The notes: generated from the letters alone by a model not told the origin. A DNA stretch of 64,000 bases from Treponema sp. (GCA_017470605.1 JAFUYH010000039.1:1-64000); one strand, 5' to 3'. Numbered from the stretch's first letter, positions 27,051 to 36,531 are shown. Made by a program: numbers and translations.

Positions 27051-27476
27051 TCATATACAGTATTCATAATCAGGAGAGGCATTGTTGCGGTCTACAAGTT
27101 CTTGAAGGCTTATTGAATCTACAAAATGATTTATGTTGTCTTCAAATTCCTGCCAGAAAGACTTGTTTCCGGCAGAAGAAAAATAATTTGAATCTGAAAG
27201 TGAAGCAGGAGCAAGGTCGCCTTCCAGAGCCCTGAGTATTTCTCCGGCACTGTAGGCATGTGCAGGTTTTATAAGACGGTAGCCGCCGTTATTTCCCCGG
27301 GAACCTGTTACAAGGCCGGCCTTGCTCAACTGAATCAGAATCTGTTCCAGATATTTTACAGAAAGATTTCTGCGGTGAGATAAAATTTTTAACGGTATGA
27401 ATGTATTTTCAGGAAGTTCTGCAAGATCTGTCATGATTAAGAGTGCATACTGTCCGCGTGTTGAAATCTTGTACAT
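27051..27476 (-). CDS. Rrf2-family transcriptional regulator (CymR/IscR type)
   Basis: 141 residues. The Rrf2 winged helix is clear: MYKISTRGQYALLIMTDLA, ILSHRRNLSVKYLEQILIQL and GLVTGSRGNNGGYRL. The three Cys residues that hold an Fe-S cluster in IscR are absent; only one Cys occurs, at the end. That argues for the CymR type, which senses cysteine supply through CysK and O-acetylserine. It follows cysK by 18 bp in the same operon, and a palindrome sits at that operon's promoter. TTAGGAAAGA precedes the ATG. Confidence 0.85.
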   Translation of the reverse strand: MYKISTRGQYALLIMTDLAELPENTFIPLKILSHRRNLSVKYLEQILIQLSKAGLVTGSRGNNGGYRLIKPAHAYSAGEILRALEGDLAPASLSDSNYFSSAGNKSFWQEFEDNINHFVDSISLQELVDRNNASPDYEYCI

Positions 27477-27494
27477 TCTTTCCTAACCTTATCT

Positions 27495-28433
27495 TTAGTT
27501 ATCGCTGAACAAAGGAGTTGAAAGATAGCGGTCTCCAGAATCAGGGAGAAGGACTACAATCCGCTTGCCTTTATTTTCTGGACGCTGAGCCAGAATGCCT
27601 GCAGCCTTAAGGGCAGCTCCGCTGGAAATTCCCACAAGAATACCTTCGCTGCGGGCAAAAGCGCGGCCTTCTGTAAAGGCATCCTCATTTTCTATTGTAA
27701 TGATTTCATCATAAATTTTTGTGTTCAGTACATCTGGAATAAAGCCTGCTCCGATTCCCTGAATCTTATGAGGGCCAGATTCTCCTTTTGAAAGTACAGG
27801 GCTTGTTGCAGGTTCAACACCAACAATCTTTACATTCGGATTCTGTTCCTTAAGATATTCGCCAACTCCAGTAAGAGTTCCGCCAGTTCCAATTCCGGCA
27901 ACAAAAATATCTACTTTTCCGTCTGTCTGGGCCCAGATTTCAGGTCCTGTTGTCTTTTTGTGGATTGCAGGGTTTGCGGGATTTACAAACTGGCCAAGAA
28001 TTATGCTTCCAGGGGTAGACTTCTGAAGTTCTTCTGCCTTTGCAATGGCACCTTTCATTCCTTTTGCCCCTTCTGTAAGCACAAGTTCTGCTCCATAGGC
28101 CTTAAGAAGATTGCGGCGTTCAACACTCATGGTTTCTGGAAGAGTCAGGACAGCCTTGTATCCTTTTGCGGCAGCAACGCAGGCAAGTCCGATTCCTGTA
28201 TTTCCAGAAGTCGGTTCTATGATTGTTGCACCAGGCTTAAGCAGTCCCTTAGCTTCTGCGTCTTCTATCATGGCAAGGGCGATTCGGTCTTTTACGCTTC
28301 CTGCAGGATTTAAATATTCAAGTTTTGCAAGAATTGTTGCATTTTTTATTCCAGCGGCTTTTGAATAGCCGTTCAACTGTAAAAGCGGGGTCTGCCCGAT
28401 AAGTTCCAGTGCGCTCTGTTTAATGTCACTCAT
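27495..28433 (-). CDS. cysK: Cysteine synthase (O-acetylserine sulfhydrylase)
   Basis: 312 residues, PLP-dependent. The lysine that binds PLP is Lys48 in NPAGSVKDR; the PLP phosphate/substrate loop reads [12 protein letters not shown]. The later [16 protein letters not shown] and VGISSGAAL motifs are intact. It makes cysteine from O-acetylserine and sulfide. AGGAG precedes the ATG. It is the first gene of a two-gene unit with the Rrf2 regulator, from a strong promoter overlapped by an interrupted palindrome. This suggests feedback control by cysteine status. Confidence 0.92.
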   Translation of the reverse strand: MSDIKQSALELIGQTPLLQLNGYSKAAGIKNATILAKLEYLNPAGSVKDRIALAMIEDAEAKGLLKPGATIIEPTSGNTGIGLACVAAAKGYKAVLTLPETMSVERRNLLKAYGAELVLTEGAKGMKGAIAKAEELQKSTPGSIILGQFVNPANPAIHKKTTGPEIWAQTDGKVDIFVAGIGTGGTLTGVGEYLKEQNPNVKIVGVEPATSPVLSKGESGPHKIQGIGAGFIPDVLNTKIYDEIITIENEDAFTEGRAFARSEGILVGISSGAALKAAGILAQRPENKGKRIVVLLPDSGDRYLSTPLFSDN

Positions 28434-28463
28434 AATAATCTCCTAAAGCAGTTTTTTTTTCTT

Positions 28464-28520
28464 ACCTACTAAGTAACTAGGTTATATTAAAAGAATACAG
28501 CCATTTGTCTGCTTTGTCAA
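28464..28520 (-). promoter_or_regulatory. cysK promoter with Rrf2-type operator
   Basis: Minus strand: TTGACA (28515-28520), 17 bp, TATTCT (28492-28497). Just downstream of the expected start, 28464-28482 holds ACCTACTAAGTAACTAGGT, a 19-bp interrupted dyad (ACCTA.T.A.T.A.TAGGT) in the position of a repressor site. Confidence 0.7.
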
Positions 28521-28528
28521 TAGTATTT

Positions 28529-28565
28529 ATAAAAAAAAAGGACTGTTCAGAATAACGAACAGTCC
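28529..28565 (-). terminator. Terminator of the 28586-30999 unit
   Basis: GGACTGTTC / GAACAGTCC with an 8-nt loop, followed on the minus strand by at least nine Ts. Confidence 0.85.
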
Positions 28566-28585
28566 CGGTCTGAATCAATTTATAC

Positions 28586-30766
28586 CTAAAGGTCTTCTAT
28601 ACCCACAAGTTCATATCCACCATCTATAAGTGCGCTGATAAGCACATCCAGATAATCATAAAGCGGATAAACATGATAACCTTCTGAAAATCCGCCTACA
28701 ATAGGAATAATTCCGCCATTCTGACGCACTATATCGTCATAATATGTACGGATCAGCACTTCCGGTCTTACTTCAGGATTATCAAATTCAGAAAGATTAT
28801 GGAAGGAATTTACATACGAATAACCCGAATTATCACCGTAGGTAATAAGTTCCGGGGTAACTGCGTAATAAGGAGTATGCCAGTAAAGGGAAAGCTCGGT
28901 TCCAGTGCACTCATAAAATTCATCTTCGTTGCGGCCAAGTCCGCGGCGTACAAATTCTTCATTGATGACAAAACTGTTGCGGGTAAGGTCTGTTACGGTA
29001 AAGAACATTGAAGCACAATCGTGTCCGTTTGCAACAATCTGCTGGGTTTCAAGCGGATAACGGCGGATAAATTCTCCGTTCAAAAAGAAAGTTCCCGTTA
29101 CGTTATATTTTTTCAGATTTGAAAGAATGCGGGGAAGTCCGTCTGCATTGTCATAAAAATCAAAAACAAGGGCAACTTTTTTAAGGGCAGGAGACTTTAC
29201 TGTACTTTCCGGGAATACGGCTTTGGTAACGGCCTTGCTTCCAAGGGTTCTTATATAAAGGGAATTTTTGAACTGCTTGTTTTGAGTTGTTCCTGTAAAT
29301 ACGCGGTAACGTCCGTTCTGATTCTTTGCACTTACAGGAATAACGTCATTCAGGCGCTTCCATGTATTGTTTTCTGCATTATAACGGTAGTAAACCGCGC
29401 CGTTTGTTTCTGCCACAATTGAATAATCTGCATTATCCCAATAGGCGGCAATTGCAGAAGAAAGAGTGATTGTTTCTGCTATGTTTTTCCTCAGATTCCA
29501 TAAACGCACGCTTTTTTCACCACCCACGCAGAGAACTTCTTCATTCATCCAAAGTACAGAAGCAATTTTTTCTCCTGCAAGTTCAGCTATACGCTTCCAG
29601 CTATTAACGTCATAAATATAAAGTATTGCTCCTGAAAAGAAAGCAATTTTACTTCCATCTGGAGAAAGAATCGGGCGGCCGGAATCTTGAATTTCAAGAA
29701 CCTGGGATGCCTTTGTAGAAAGACGATAAACGGCACATTTTTCAGGGGCGCCGTTATAAGGCAGTTTTTCCTGCCACAAAACAGGAGAATCGTAATCGTT
29801 CCAGAGAATCATTGTATCTACAAGGGATGCCGTAGAATCCGTATAAGGTCTTGAATAAACAACATCCATATAATCACAGGAAGAACTCTGTACAACAAGA
29901 TAACTGAAAAGTCTGTTTGCCTGGCAGGTCACGATAGAAGTTACATCTGAATTTGAAGAAAAAGTATCTGCCTTGCTGTCAAATTTAAAAGGAAGACGGC
30001 CCATTGCCTTTCCCTGACCAATAATGCCGGAATAAAGTCCCAGGGTATAAAGTTCGCGGGTATTGATTTTATAAAGCAGATAGTCGTCAATATATGCAAG
30101 TGATTTTGAATCTGCCCAACAGATTGAATTTACAGTTCCACGGCCAATACTGCGGTATTTTTCTTCTATTTCTACCCCGCGGATAACTGCATCAGGATTG
30201 CAGAAATATACGCTGTCATTTTTTTCATAAATCAGAACAGAACTGTCTGGGGCCCATTTTACAGGCACTTTTTCATAAGAAAGAAGGATGTTTTCTGTAA
30301 GGACAAAAGATTTTCCACTTTCCGCGGCTTCCAGAACAAGACAGCCGGAAACTGCAGAAGTGCGTTCTATACGGCAGAAGAATTTTCCGTCTGGGCTTAC
30401 ACTGTAAGGAGCAACAGGCAATGCATGTTCAGGAATTTTTTCAATTTTTGTAATCCATTTTAATTCACCGCTTTCTCTATAGTATCTTGCCGTTCCGTAA
30501 CGGTTACGCAATTGCAAAATACTTCCACCAGAAAGAAGTTCCATCTGTTCCGGATAGCAGGTAATCAGACGGGGACTTGTTTCTGCAGCGCCATCTTTTA
30601 TTTTTGCATAAAAAACAGACTTGTAGGGATTTGCTCCTGTAGAATTCTGACGGACAGTAAAGAGAACTTCGTCATTCATATTAATATCAGGATTTCCGAA
30701 AGATATTTCTGCAGAAAGCTGAAAGAGAATAAAAGTTGAAAGGATTACAAAAAAAAGTTTTTTCAT
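28586..30766 (-). CDS. Beta-propeller protein with C-terminal degenerate polysaccharide-deacetylase domain
   Basis: 726 residues with an N-terminal signal sequence. Residues 25 to about 510 form repeated strands of the TolB/WD kind (SPDGKFFCRIE, WAPDSSVLIYEK, LSPDGSKIAFFSG), a beta-propeller. Residues 525-726 look like a NodB-type deacetylase: KVALVFDFYDNADGLPRIL, YNVTGTFFLNGEFIRRYP, IVANGHDCASM. The metal-binding Asp pair (DDG) reads DFYDN, and the HxxxH motif is missing, so deacetylase activity is doubtful. The start codon overlaps the upstream 78-residue gene by 4 nt. A periplasmic sugar-binding or scaffold role is possible. Confidence 0.72.
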   Translation of the reverse strand: MKKLFFVILSTFILFQLSAEISFGNPDINMNDEVLFTVRQNSTGANPYKSVFYAKIKDGAAETSPRLITCYPEQMELLSGGSILQLRNRYGTARYYRESGELKWITKIEKIPEHALPVAPYSVSPDGKFFCRIERTSAVSGCLVLEAAESGKSFVLTENILLSYEKVPVKWAPDSSVLIYEKNDSVYFCNPDAVIRGVEIEEKYRSIGRGTVNSICWADSKSLAYIDDYLLYKINTRELYTLGLYSGIIGQGKAMGRLPFKFDSKADTFSSNSDVTSIVTCQANRLFSYLVVQSSSCDYMDVVYSRPYTDSTASLVDTMILWNDYDSPVLWQEKLPYNGAPEKCAVYRLSTKASQVLEIQDSGRPILSPDGSKIAFFSGAILYIYDVNSWKRIAELAGEKIASVLWMNEEVLCVGGEKSVRLWNLRKNIAETITLSSAIAAYWDNADYSIVAETNGAVYYRYNAENNTWKRLNDVIPVSAKNQNGRYRVFTGTTQNKQFKNSLYIRTLGSKAVTKAVFPESTVKSPALKKVALVFDFYDNADGLPRILSNLKKYNVTGTFFLNGEFIRRYPLETQQIVANGHDCASMFFTVTDLTRNSFVINEEFVRRGLGRNEDEFYECTGTELSLYWHTPYYAVTPELITYGDNSGYSYVNSFHNLSEFDNPEVRPEVLIRTYYDDIVRQNGGIIPIVGGFSEGYHVYPLYDYLDVLISALIDGGYELVGIEDL

Positions 30767-30999
30767 TTATGCATCTCCGCACTTAAAACAAGAACTGAAA
30801 GTTCTTTTTCCAGATTATCAAGCTGAGTGGAAAGTTTTTCTATCTGGGCAGAACGGCTTTCCACATACTTTTCCTTATATTGCTCATACTTCTTATCTAT
30901 AGACTGACGTTTCTGTTCCTCTATGCGGGAAAAACCGCACCAGGGACAATAATGATAGGCACTTTCAATAACTTTACCACATCCACCACAAATACACAT
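30763..30999 (-). CDS. Small zinc-ribbon and coiled-coil protein
   Basis: 78 residues. CGGCG and CPWCG form a four-Cys zinc ribbon at residues 4-22. The rest, residues 25-70, is a charged amphipathic helix rich in Glu, Lys and Gln, probably a coiled coil. GAGGAG precedes the ATG. The stop overlaps the start of the beta-propeller gene by 4 nt, so the two are co-translated. The function is unknown. Confidence 0.75.
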   Translation of the reverse strand: MCICGGCGKVIESAYHYCPWCGFSRIEEQKRQSIDKKYEQYKEKYVESRSAQIEKLSTQLDNLEKELSVLVLSAEMHK

Positions 31000-31066
31000 A
31001 CCTTTTTCTCCTCATAAAATGATTAAGCAGAGAGGAATGAATGCCTCTTCTACCTTAAAAAATCAC

Positions 31067-32278
31067 CTATTTTTTTAATATCGTCATCGGATCTATAAGT
31101 TTTCCGTTTTTATAAACTGTAAAATGCAGGTGAGGCCCTGTTGAATAGCCTGTAGAACCAACTAGTCCAATTCTTGTTCCCTGACTAACCCACTGGCCTT
31201 TTGCAACAAGTGTTTTTGACATATGGGCATACAGAGTCTGATAGCCGTTGCCATGGTCTATAATCACATAGTTTCCATAAATTCTATGCATTGAGCCAAC
31301 CTTCATAACCCGTCCGCTCATTGCGGCAAGAATAGGAGTTCCTGTAGGGCAGGCCATATCTGTTCCTGTATGGAAGGTCTTTACTCCTGTAAAAGGGTCT
31401 GCCCTATAACCGTAAGGAGAAGACCATCTGAATTTTGCGCTGATAGGCATTGTAAATAATTCACCCATTGCGTTGCGCAGTGTGCCTGCATCCAATCCCA
31501 CACCAGGAATAAAAAGCTGCTGACCTGCTTTAAGGATTTCATTAGAAAGTTCATTTACATCCAGCAAGTCATCAAATTTTATGCCATATTTAGAAGCAAT
31601 TCCCTTCAAAGAATCACCGCTTTTTACCGTATAAATAATTCCGTCTACAGAAGGAATCTTTAACTTCTGCCCGGCCGCCAGCTGACGCACATTTCCTATG
31701 TCATTAACAGAAATCAAAGTAGAAATATTACGCAGGCCGAATTTTATTGCAATTCCGCTGATTGTATCACCAGAACGGACTTTATAAGTCTGATAAGATA
31801 CAGGTTCTGAAAAGGACTCTGCAGCAAGTCCAGACATATTCAAAAGGTTTCCTGTTTCATCATACTCTTTGCTTCCTTCCAGAGCAAAAGAAGCCATAAG
31901 TTTATTCAGGTTTGCAATATCCAGAGACTCTCCTTTTTCAAATTCAAGGGGGCCTGTATGATTAAGAGAAAAAGTTTTTACTCTGAAAACAAAAGTAGAA
32001 AGGGAAATAAAAGCAGCAGCAAGAAAAAGGATAAGGGCAATAATCTTGATATTAGAAGTGACAAAAACATGAATTTGAGTCAGGCCATAACCTAAGCCTT
32101 TAAGAATATTGCGGAGAGAAATAGATTTTTTTACTTTTTTTGCAGAAAAACTGCGGAATTCCGGCACATAAACCGGATATGTAAGAGACACACTTTCCCT
32201 TTTTTCACGTCCGCGTAATACCGGAAGACGCATTTTATTTTTACGGGAATTGTCCTGAACGTAACTTATTATTTCCAT
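31067..32278 (-). CDS. Membrane-anchored LysM-M23 peptidoglycan endopeptidase
   Basis: 403 residues. A cytoplasmic N-terminus of about 75 residues is followed by one membrane helix (77-98), two LysM peptidoglycan-binding modules (about 164-208 and 215-258) and a C-terminal M23 metallopeptidase. The zinc and catalytic residues are intact: His303 and Asp307 in HTGTDMA, His352 in YAHMS, and His383-x-His385 in GPHLHF. It should cut peptide crosslinks in the cell wall, or activate amidases. It is divergent from the PBP gene, another wall enzyme. No Shine-Dalgarno is visible; GATAGT six bases before the ATG hints at a leaderless message. Confidence 0.88.
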   Translation of the reverse strand: MEIISYVQDNSRKNKMRLPVLRGREKRESVSLTYPVYVPEFRSFSAKKVKKSISLRNILKGLGYGLTQIHVFVTSNIKIIALILFLAAAFISLSTFVFRVKTFSLNHTGPLEFEKGESLDIANLNKLMASFALEGSKEYDETGNLLNMSGLAAESFSEPVSYQTYKVRSGDTISGIAIKFGLRNISTLISVNDIGNVRQLAAGQKLKIPSVDGIIYTVKSGDSLKGIASKYGIKFDDLLDVNELSNEILKAGQQLFIPGVGLDAGTLRNAMGELFTMPISAKFRWSSPYGYRADPFTGVKTFHTGTDMACPTGTPILAAMSGRVMKVGSMHRIYGNYVIIDHGNGYQTLYAHMSKTLVAKGQWVSQGTRIGLVGSTGYSTGPHLHFTVYKNGKLIDPMTILKK

Positions 32279-32372
32279 ATTTCAACTATCGGTATAAAAA
32301 TAGGCCATGTTTAGATTTTAATCTGGTAATTTTATTGAATAAGAGATATAGTGTTACTTGGGTGGAATTATA

Positions 32373-34244
32373 TTGAATACTTTTTTTAAGCCTGTTCGTA
32401 CAATTATCTTCTTCGTCATTACAGGACTTTGTCTTGTTCTTATTCTTTTTACTTACGCAAAACTTTCTGTTCAACCTGTTCAGAAAATCGTACAGAATAA
32501 AGAAGAAATTGAACGAGGCTCCATTGTAGACCGTTCAGGTTTTCCTCTTGCAGTTCAGACAAATTTTTATCACGTGGGAATTACAACCAGAAACATCAGG
32601 GATGACGACGAGCGCAAGGAAGCCTTTGCAAAAGATATTGCCCCCCTTCTTGATTTAGATGAAAATCTGGTAATAAGCACTATCTCTTCTACAAAATCTT
32701 TTGTATATCTAAAAAAGAAGATTGATTCCACAACCTTTGATTCTGTAAAAAAACTGACTGATGAAAAAGGTTATAACTTTGTAAGTTATGAAAAAATTCC
32801 TGGAAGGAACTATCCTAATCACGACCTGGCATCCCAGCTCATAGGTTATATGGGAGATGACGGAAAGGGGCTGGCTGGTATAGAATTTTCACAGCAGGAT
32901 ATTCTTTCTCCTGAACAGAGGGAAGGAGAAGAACCTGTTACTGCAAAAAATGTATTTTTGAGCATTGATGCAAATCTGCAATATAAACTTGAAAAAATCG
33001 CAAGAAAATCTATGAATGAGACGCAGGCAGAAAGCATGATGCTGATTGCTGCTGATGCACAGAACGGAGAAATTCTTTCTTACATCAGTTTCCCAACGGT
33101 AGATTTAAACAACTATTCAAATTCTTCTCCTTCTGCAAGAATTGACCGCCCTGCCATGAATGCTTATGAGCCGGGTTCTGTTTTTAAGATTTTTTCTGTA
33201 GGCATTGTTTATGACGAGCATGGCATTTCTCCTAATGAAACTTTTGTATGCGATGGAGTTTACGAGAAAAAACTTACAAGCGGGGAAAGAATCCGCATAA
33301 AATGTCTGGAACATCACGGAAGTCTTACGGCTCGTGATGCAATCCGTTTTTCCTGTAATGACGTTCTGGGGCAGATAAGCGACAGAATTGGTGAAGATGA
33401 TTTTATTGCAAGAATCAGAGGTCTGGGCTTTGGCCAGAAAACAGGGGTTGAACTTCCGGGTGAAACTGCCGGAACCGTAAAAGACAATACAAGCCCTTTA
33501 TGGTCTGCCCGCTCAAAACCGACTATTGCAATCGGTCAGGAAATAAGTGTTTCAGCCCTGCAGATGGTTCAGGCTGCTACTGCAATTGCCAACGGCGGAG
33601 TGCCAGTTCAGCTTACCTTTATTCATAAAATTACAAATAAAGACGGAACAACATATTTCACCCATGAACCGGTATATAAAAACAGGGTATTTTCAAAGAA
33701 TACCTCAGACTACATTTTAAGCTGCATGGAAACTACTGCAAAATCAGGAACAGGTTCCCGTGCAAACCTCAGGGATGTTGCAATCGGTGTAAAAACAGGA
33801 ACTGCCCAGATGGCTGACCCAAATGGCGGATACAGCGATACGGACTTTATTTCCAGCTGTATGGCTATTTTCCCGGTTGAAGACCCTCAGATTATTCTTT
33901 ACATAGTTGTAGAAAAAGCAAAAGGCGAAACTTACGGCGGACGAATTGTTGCTCCTGTAATCGGTGAAGCCGCAGACGTTATTATTGACCATCTGGGAAT
34001 GAGCAGAGGCGGGGCTGCTTCTCTGGAGCACAGCGGTGTAATAAAACTTACAAGAACTCAGGCTGTTACTATTGGAGATGTACTTCCAGACTTTACCGGG
34101 AAATCTAAAAAAGACCTGCTGCCGCTTCTAGACAGAAAAGATATTCAGCTGAATATAAACGGAAGCGGCTGGGTTACAAGCCAGAGCCCGGAAGCGGGAA
34201 CCCCTGTTACGGAGAATATGGTAATTGAACTCAATCTGGAATAA
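32373..34244 (+). CDS. Class B penicillin-binding protein (FtsI/PBP2 type) with PASTA domain
   Basis: 623 residues from TTG 32373, which follows GGGTGGA by six bases; an in-frame TTG at 32358 has no such site. One N-terminal membrane helix (11-30), a PBP dimerisation domain (about 45-190), then the transpeptidase with Ser269-x-x-Lys272 in EPGSVFK, SCN at 327-329 and KTG at 474-476. A C-terminal PASTA domain covers about 566-623. It crosslinks peptidoglycan, at the septum if FtsI-like. It is not in a dcw cluster. The following gene starts 20 bp before its end. Confidence 0.88.
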   Translation: MNTFFKPVRTIIFFVITGLCLVLILFTYAKLSVQPVQKIVQNKEEIERGSIVDRSGFPLAVQTNFYHVGITTRNIRDDDERKEAFAKDIAPLLDLDENLVISTISSTKSFVYLKKKIDSTTFDSVKKLTDEKGYNFVSYEKIPGRNYPNHDLASQLIGYMGDDGKGLAGIEFSQQDILSPEQREGEEPVTAKNVFLSIDANLQYKLEKIARKSMNETQAESMMLIAADAQNGEILSYISFPTVDLNNYSNSSPSARIDRPAMNAYEPGSVFKIFSVGIVYDEHGISPNETFVCDGVYEKKLTSGERIRIKCLEHHGSLTARDAIRFSCNDVLGQISDRIGEDDFIARIRGLGFGQKTGVELPGETAGTVKDNTSPLWSARSKPTIAIGQEISVSALQMVQAATAIANGGVPVQLTFIHKITNKDGTTYFTHEPVYKNRVFSKNTSDYILSCMETTAKSGTGSRANLRDVAIGVKTGTAQMADPNGGYSDTDFISSCMAIFPVEDPQIILYIVVEKAKGETYGGRIVAPVIGEAADVIIDHLGMSRGGAASLEHSGVIKLTRTQAVTIGDVLPDFTGKSKKDLLPLLDRKDIQLNINGSGWVTSQSPEAGTPVTENMVIELNLE

Positions 34245-35841
34245 AAATTACGCACTTTTTAAGGGGCGCTTTCCACAGCTTGCAGAAATGCTGCCGGCGC
34301 CGGAAAATCCTGAAAAACTGGCGGAAAGTTTGTGGGAGACGGGGCATTCGAAGGCAGGCTCCCTTACCGCAAGCGAAGGTGGTATTCGACTTCATTCGGC
34401 TTATAATCCGGAACGAGAGGCTGCGGGGGCTGTGGCAGGTGCAGGGCTTGAAAATAAGTCTACGGCTGTTTTTTACGGCTTTGGCCTTGGCTACCACGTA
34501 ATTGAAGCGGCCAGAAGTTTCCCCCAGAAAAAAATAGTTTTAATTGAGCCGGATGGGGGGCATTTTTTTGCAGCCCTTGCACTTTTGGACTGGGAAGACG
34601 TTTTTAAGGTAGAAAAACTTGTGATTGCGGTGGGCTGCCCCGAGGAGCAGATTCTCCATCTGATAGAAGATACATCTCAAGTTGGCGGATTGGGAACAGG
34701 TGGGCTTGCTTCTGGCGGAAGCGGAAGTATTGAAGACGCAGTTTTTTTTGACATTCAGCCATTTACGGCACACGCAGAAGCCTACTTTGAAAATATCAGG
34801 ACAATAATCAAACGGAATAAAAGGAAGAACGAAATAAATGCCGCAACCTTAAAAAAGTTCGGAAGGCTCTGGTGCAGAAACAGTCTGGCAAATCTAATGC
34901 AGATGGAAAAATGCCTGCCTGTGCCAGAGGCCGCAAAAGCAGGTGCTCAAGACCTGCCTTTTCTTATTTGCGGAGCGGGGCCTTCCTTGGAAGGCATTCT
35001 CCCTTTGCTCGCAGAACTTTCAAAAAAAGCAGTCATCGTATGTGTAGAAACTGCCTTGCACGCCCTGCAGAGGGCCGGAGTTCAACCGGACTTCATTCTG
35101 CTTACAGACCCTCAGTTCTGGGCCTACCGCCACATTGCGGGTCTTTCCGCCCCAGAAAGCTTTTTGATTACAGAAGTTTCTGCTTACCCCGCAGTTTTCC
35201 GCTTCCCATGCAGGGCAACCTTACTTTGCAAATCTCAGTTTCCTATCGGCAGCTGGTTTGAAGAAAAACTTGGCATAAAAACCGGAGATCTGGGCAGCGG
35301 CGGTTCTGTTGCTTCCTGTGCATGGAATCTGTCTCATCTTTTTGGGGCAAAAGAGGTCTATACAGCCGGTCTTGATTTTGCTTTTCCTAACGGACAGACT
35401 CATATAAAGGGAAGTTCTGCGGAACAGACTCATCATGCAATCTCTACAAGAACAGCAGGTGCCGAAAAATTTACGGCAGCCATCCTTCACAGTGCAAATG
35501 TTCAAAAAGCAGAGGATTATGAAGGAAAGAGAGTCCTTACAGATTCACGCATGAAAATGTTTGCCTGGTGGTTTGAAGCCCGCCTTGCCGCCTGCCCTGA
35601 AACAAAAACTTTTTCCCTCTGCCCGCAGGGGCTGAAAATCCCAGGCATCACACCGGCCGGAACAGATGCACTTTTGAATAAAAAGGACATTACAGAAGAA
35701 AAGGCCGCATTTTTAGACGGCATTGCAAAAGAAAAACCGTGTCTTCCGCCATCGCAGAAAACACGGTTTCAAGAGCTGGTAAAAAATTTCCCAGATGAAG
35801 ATTTTTTAAGCCGCTACGCATTTCTTAAAGATTATCTTTAA
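34225..35841 (+). CDS. DUF115 / motility-accessory-factor (Maf)-like protein
   Basis: 538 residues. The central region has FLICGAGPSLEGILPLL, ALHALQRAGVQPDFILLTDPQFW and KEVYTAGLDFAFPNGQTHIKG, the marks of DUF115 proteins related to MptE and the flagellin-glycosylating Maf proteins. In many flagellated bacteria Maf proteins add nonulosonic acids to flagellin; in treponemes that role is inference. The TTG start at 34225, with GGAG ten bases before, lies inside the end of the PBP gene, so translation is coupled. Its base composition looks more GC-rich than its neighbours. Confidence 0.75.
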   Translation: MNSIWNKNYALFKGRFPQLAEMLPAPENPEKLAESLWETGHSKAGSLTASEGGIRLHSAYNPEREAAGAVAGAGLENKSTAVFYGFGLGYHVIEAARSFPQKKIVLIEPDGGHFFAALALLDWEDVFKVEKLVIAVGCPEEQILHLIEDTSQVGGLGTGGLASGGSGSIEDAVFFDIQPFTAHAEAYFENIRTIIKRNKRKNEINAATLKKFGRLWCRNSLANLMQMEKCLPVPEAAKAGAQDLPFLICGAGPSLEGILPLLAELSKKAVIVCVETALHALQRAGVQPDFILLTDPQFWAYRHIAGLSAPESFLITEVSAYPAVFRFPCRATLLCKSQFPIGSWFEEKLGIKTGDLGSGGSVASCAWNLSHLFGAKEVYTAGLDFAFPNGQTHIKGSSAEQTHHAISTRTAGAEKFTAAILHSANVQKAEDYEGKRVLTDSRMKMFAWWFEARLAACPETKTFSLCPQGLKIPGITPAGTDALLNKKDITEEKAAFLDGIAKEKPCLPPSQKTRFQELVKNFPDEDFLSRYAFLKDYL

Positions 35842-35967
35842 TTGTCGAACTGCTACAATTGCTCTAGTTCGCTGCGCCTACTAAGCACATGCGTCGCTTA
35901 CAGAGCCGCTATCTGTATGGAAAGGATAGACGTGTGCGCTCGTGCGCACTGCGATTCCACTCTCCTC

Positions 35968-36008
35968 GTGGATGTGCTTAGTTGGCTCTGCCAACTAAGC
36001 ACATCCAC
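35968..36008. repeat. 19-bp perfect hairpin at the fabZ 3' end
   Basis: GTGGATGTGCTTAGTTGGC, loop TCT, then its exact complement (35990-36008). It includes the fabZ stop codon and last codons and lies between two convergent genes, so it probably ends transcription from one or both sides. A partial echo of the right arm, ACTAAGCACATGCGTCG, occurs about 110 bp earlier near 35880-35896. Confidence 0.7.
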
Positions 36009-36409
36009 TCGGCTTCGGCGCAGAGGGTGTCGCCTACGTAGGCTTTGCCGGCCTGCTTAATCATCTTAGGGCTGTTGCGCAGGAAGGTAATTTCCATGCG
36101 AACCTTGTCGCCCGGGCGAACCTGATTGCGGAACTTTACCTTGTCCAGAGTTGCAAAGAAGAAAAGTCCGTCTGCCGGAACAATGTTCAGATAGCGCAAA
36201 GCAGCCCCTCCCGCCTGCGCCATAGTTTCGCAAAGAATAACCCCCGGAACTACAGGATATTCTGGAAAGTGTCCCTTAAAGAAAAATTCATTTTCTGTAA
36301 ATGTATGCTCACAAACGCAGCCTTTTTCATCAGCAGAAATAATTGAATCTACAAACAAAAAAGGTTCGCGGTGTGGTAAAAGTGATTTAATGTCTGTTGT
36401 AAGTGCCAT
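35978..36409 (-). CDS. fabZ: 3-hydroxyacyl-ACP dehydratase
   Basis: 143 residues, hotdog fold. Catalytic His47 in GHFPEYPVVPG and Glu61 in ILCETMAQAGG are present, as is the leading LLPHREPFLFVD. It dehydrates 3-hydroxyacyl-ACP in type II fatty acid synthesis. AGGAG precedes the ATG. It lies downstream of fabD and fabF but is separated from them by a toxin-antitoxin pair. Its last codons and stop lie within a perfect hairpin. Confidence 0.9.
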   Translation of the reverse strand: MALTTDIKSLLPHREPFLFVDSIISADEKGCVCEHTFTENEFFFKGHFPEYPVVPGVILCETMAQAGGAALRYLNIVPADGLFFFATLDKVKFRNQVRPGDKVRMEITFLRNSPKMIKQAGKAYVGDTLCAEAEWMCLVGRAN

Positions 36410-36435
36410 TGTATTCTCCTAAAAAATGTCATTAG

Positions 36436-36456
36436 ATGCTGAATCAGGTTCAGCAT
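36436..36456. repeat. Small intergenic palindrome upstream of fabZ
   Basis: ATGCTGAA-TCAGG-TTCAGCAT followed by GAC, 27 bp before the fabZ start. It has the look of a dispersed palindrome and is similar in placement to the CCCCGG hairpins. Confidence 0.5.
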
Positions 36457-36531
36457 GACTTCTCCATTTATTACCCTATCTTACAATTTAATTCGACAAA
36501 AAACAAGATATTGTCAAAATAAAAGCATTTC

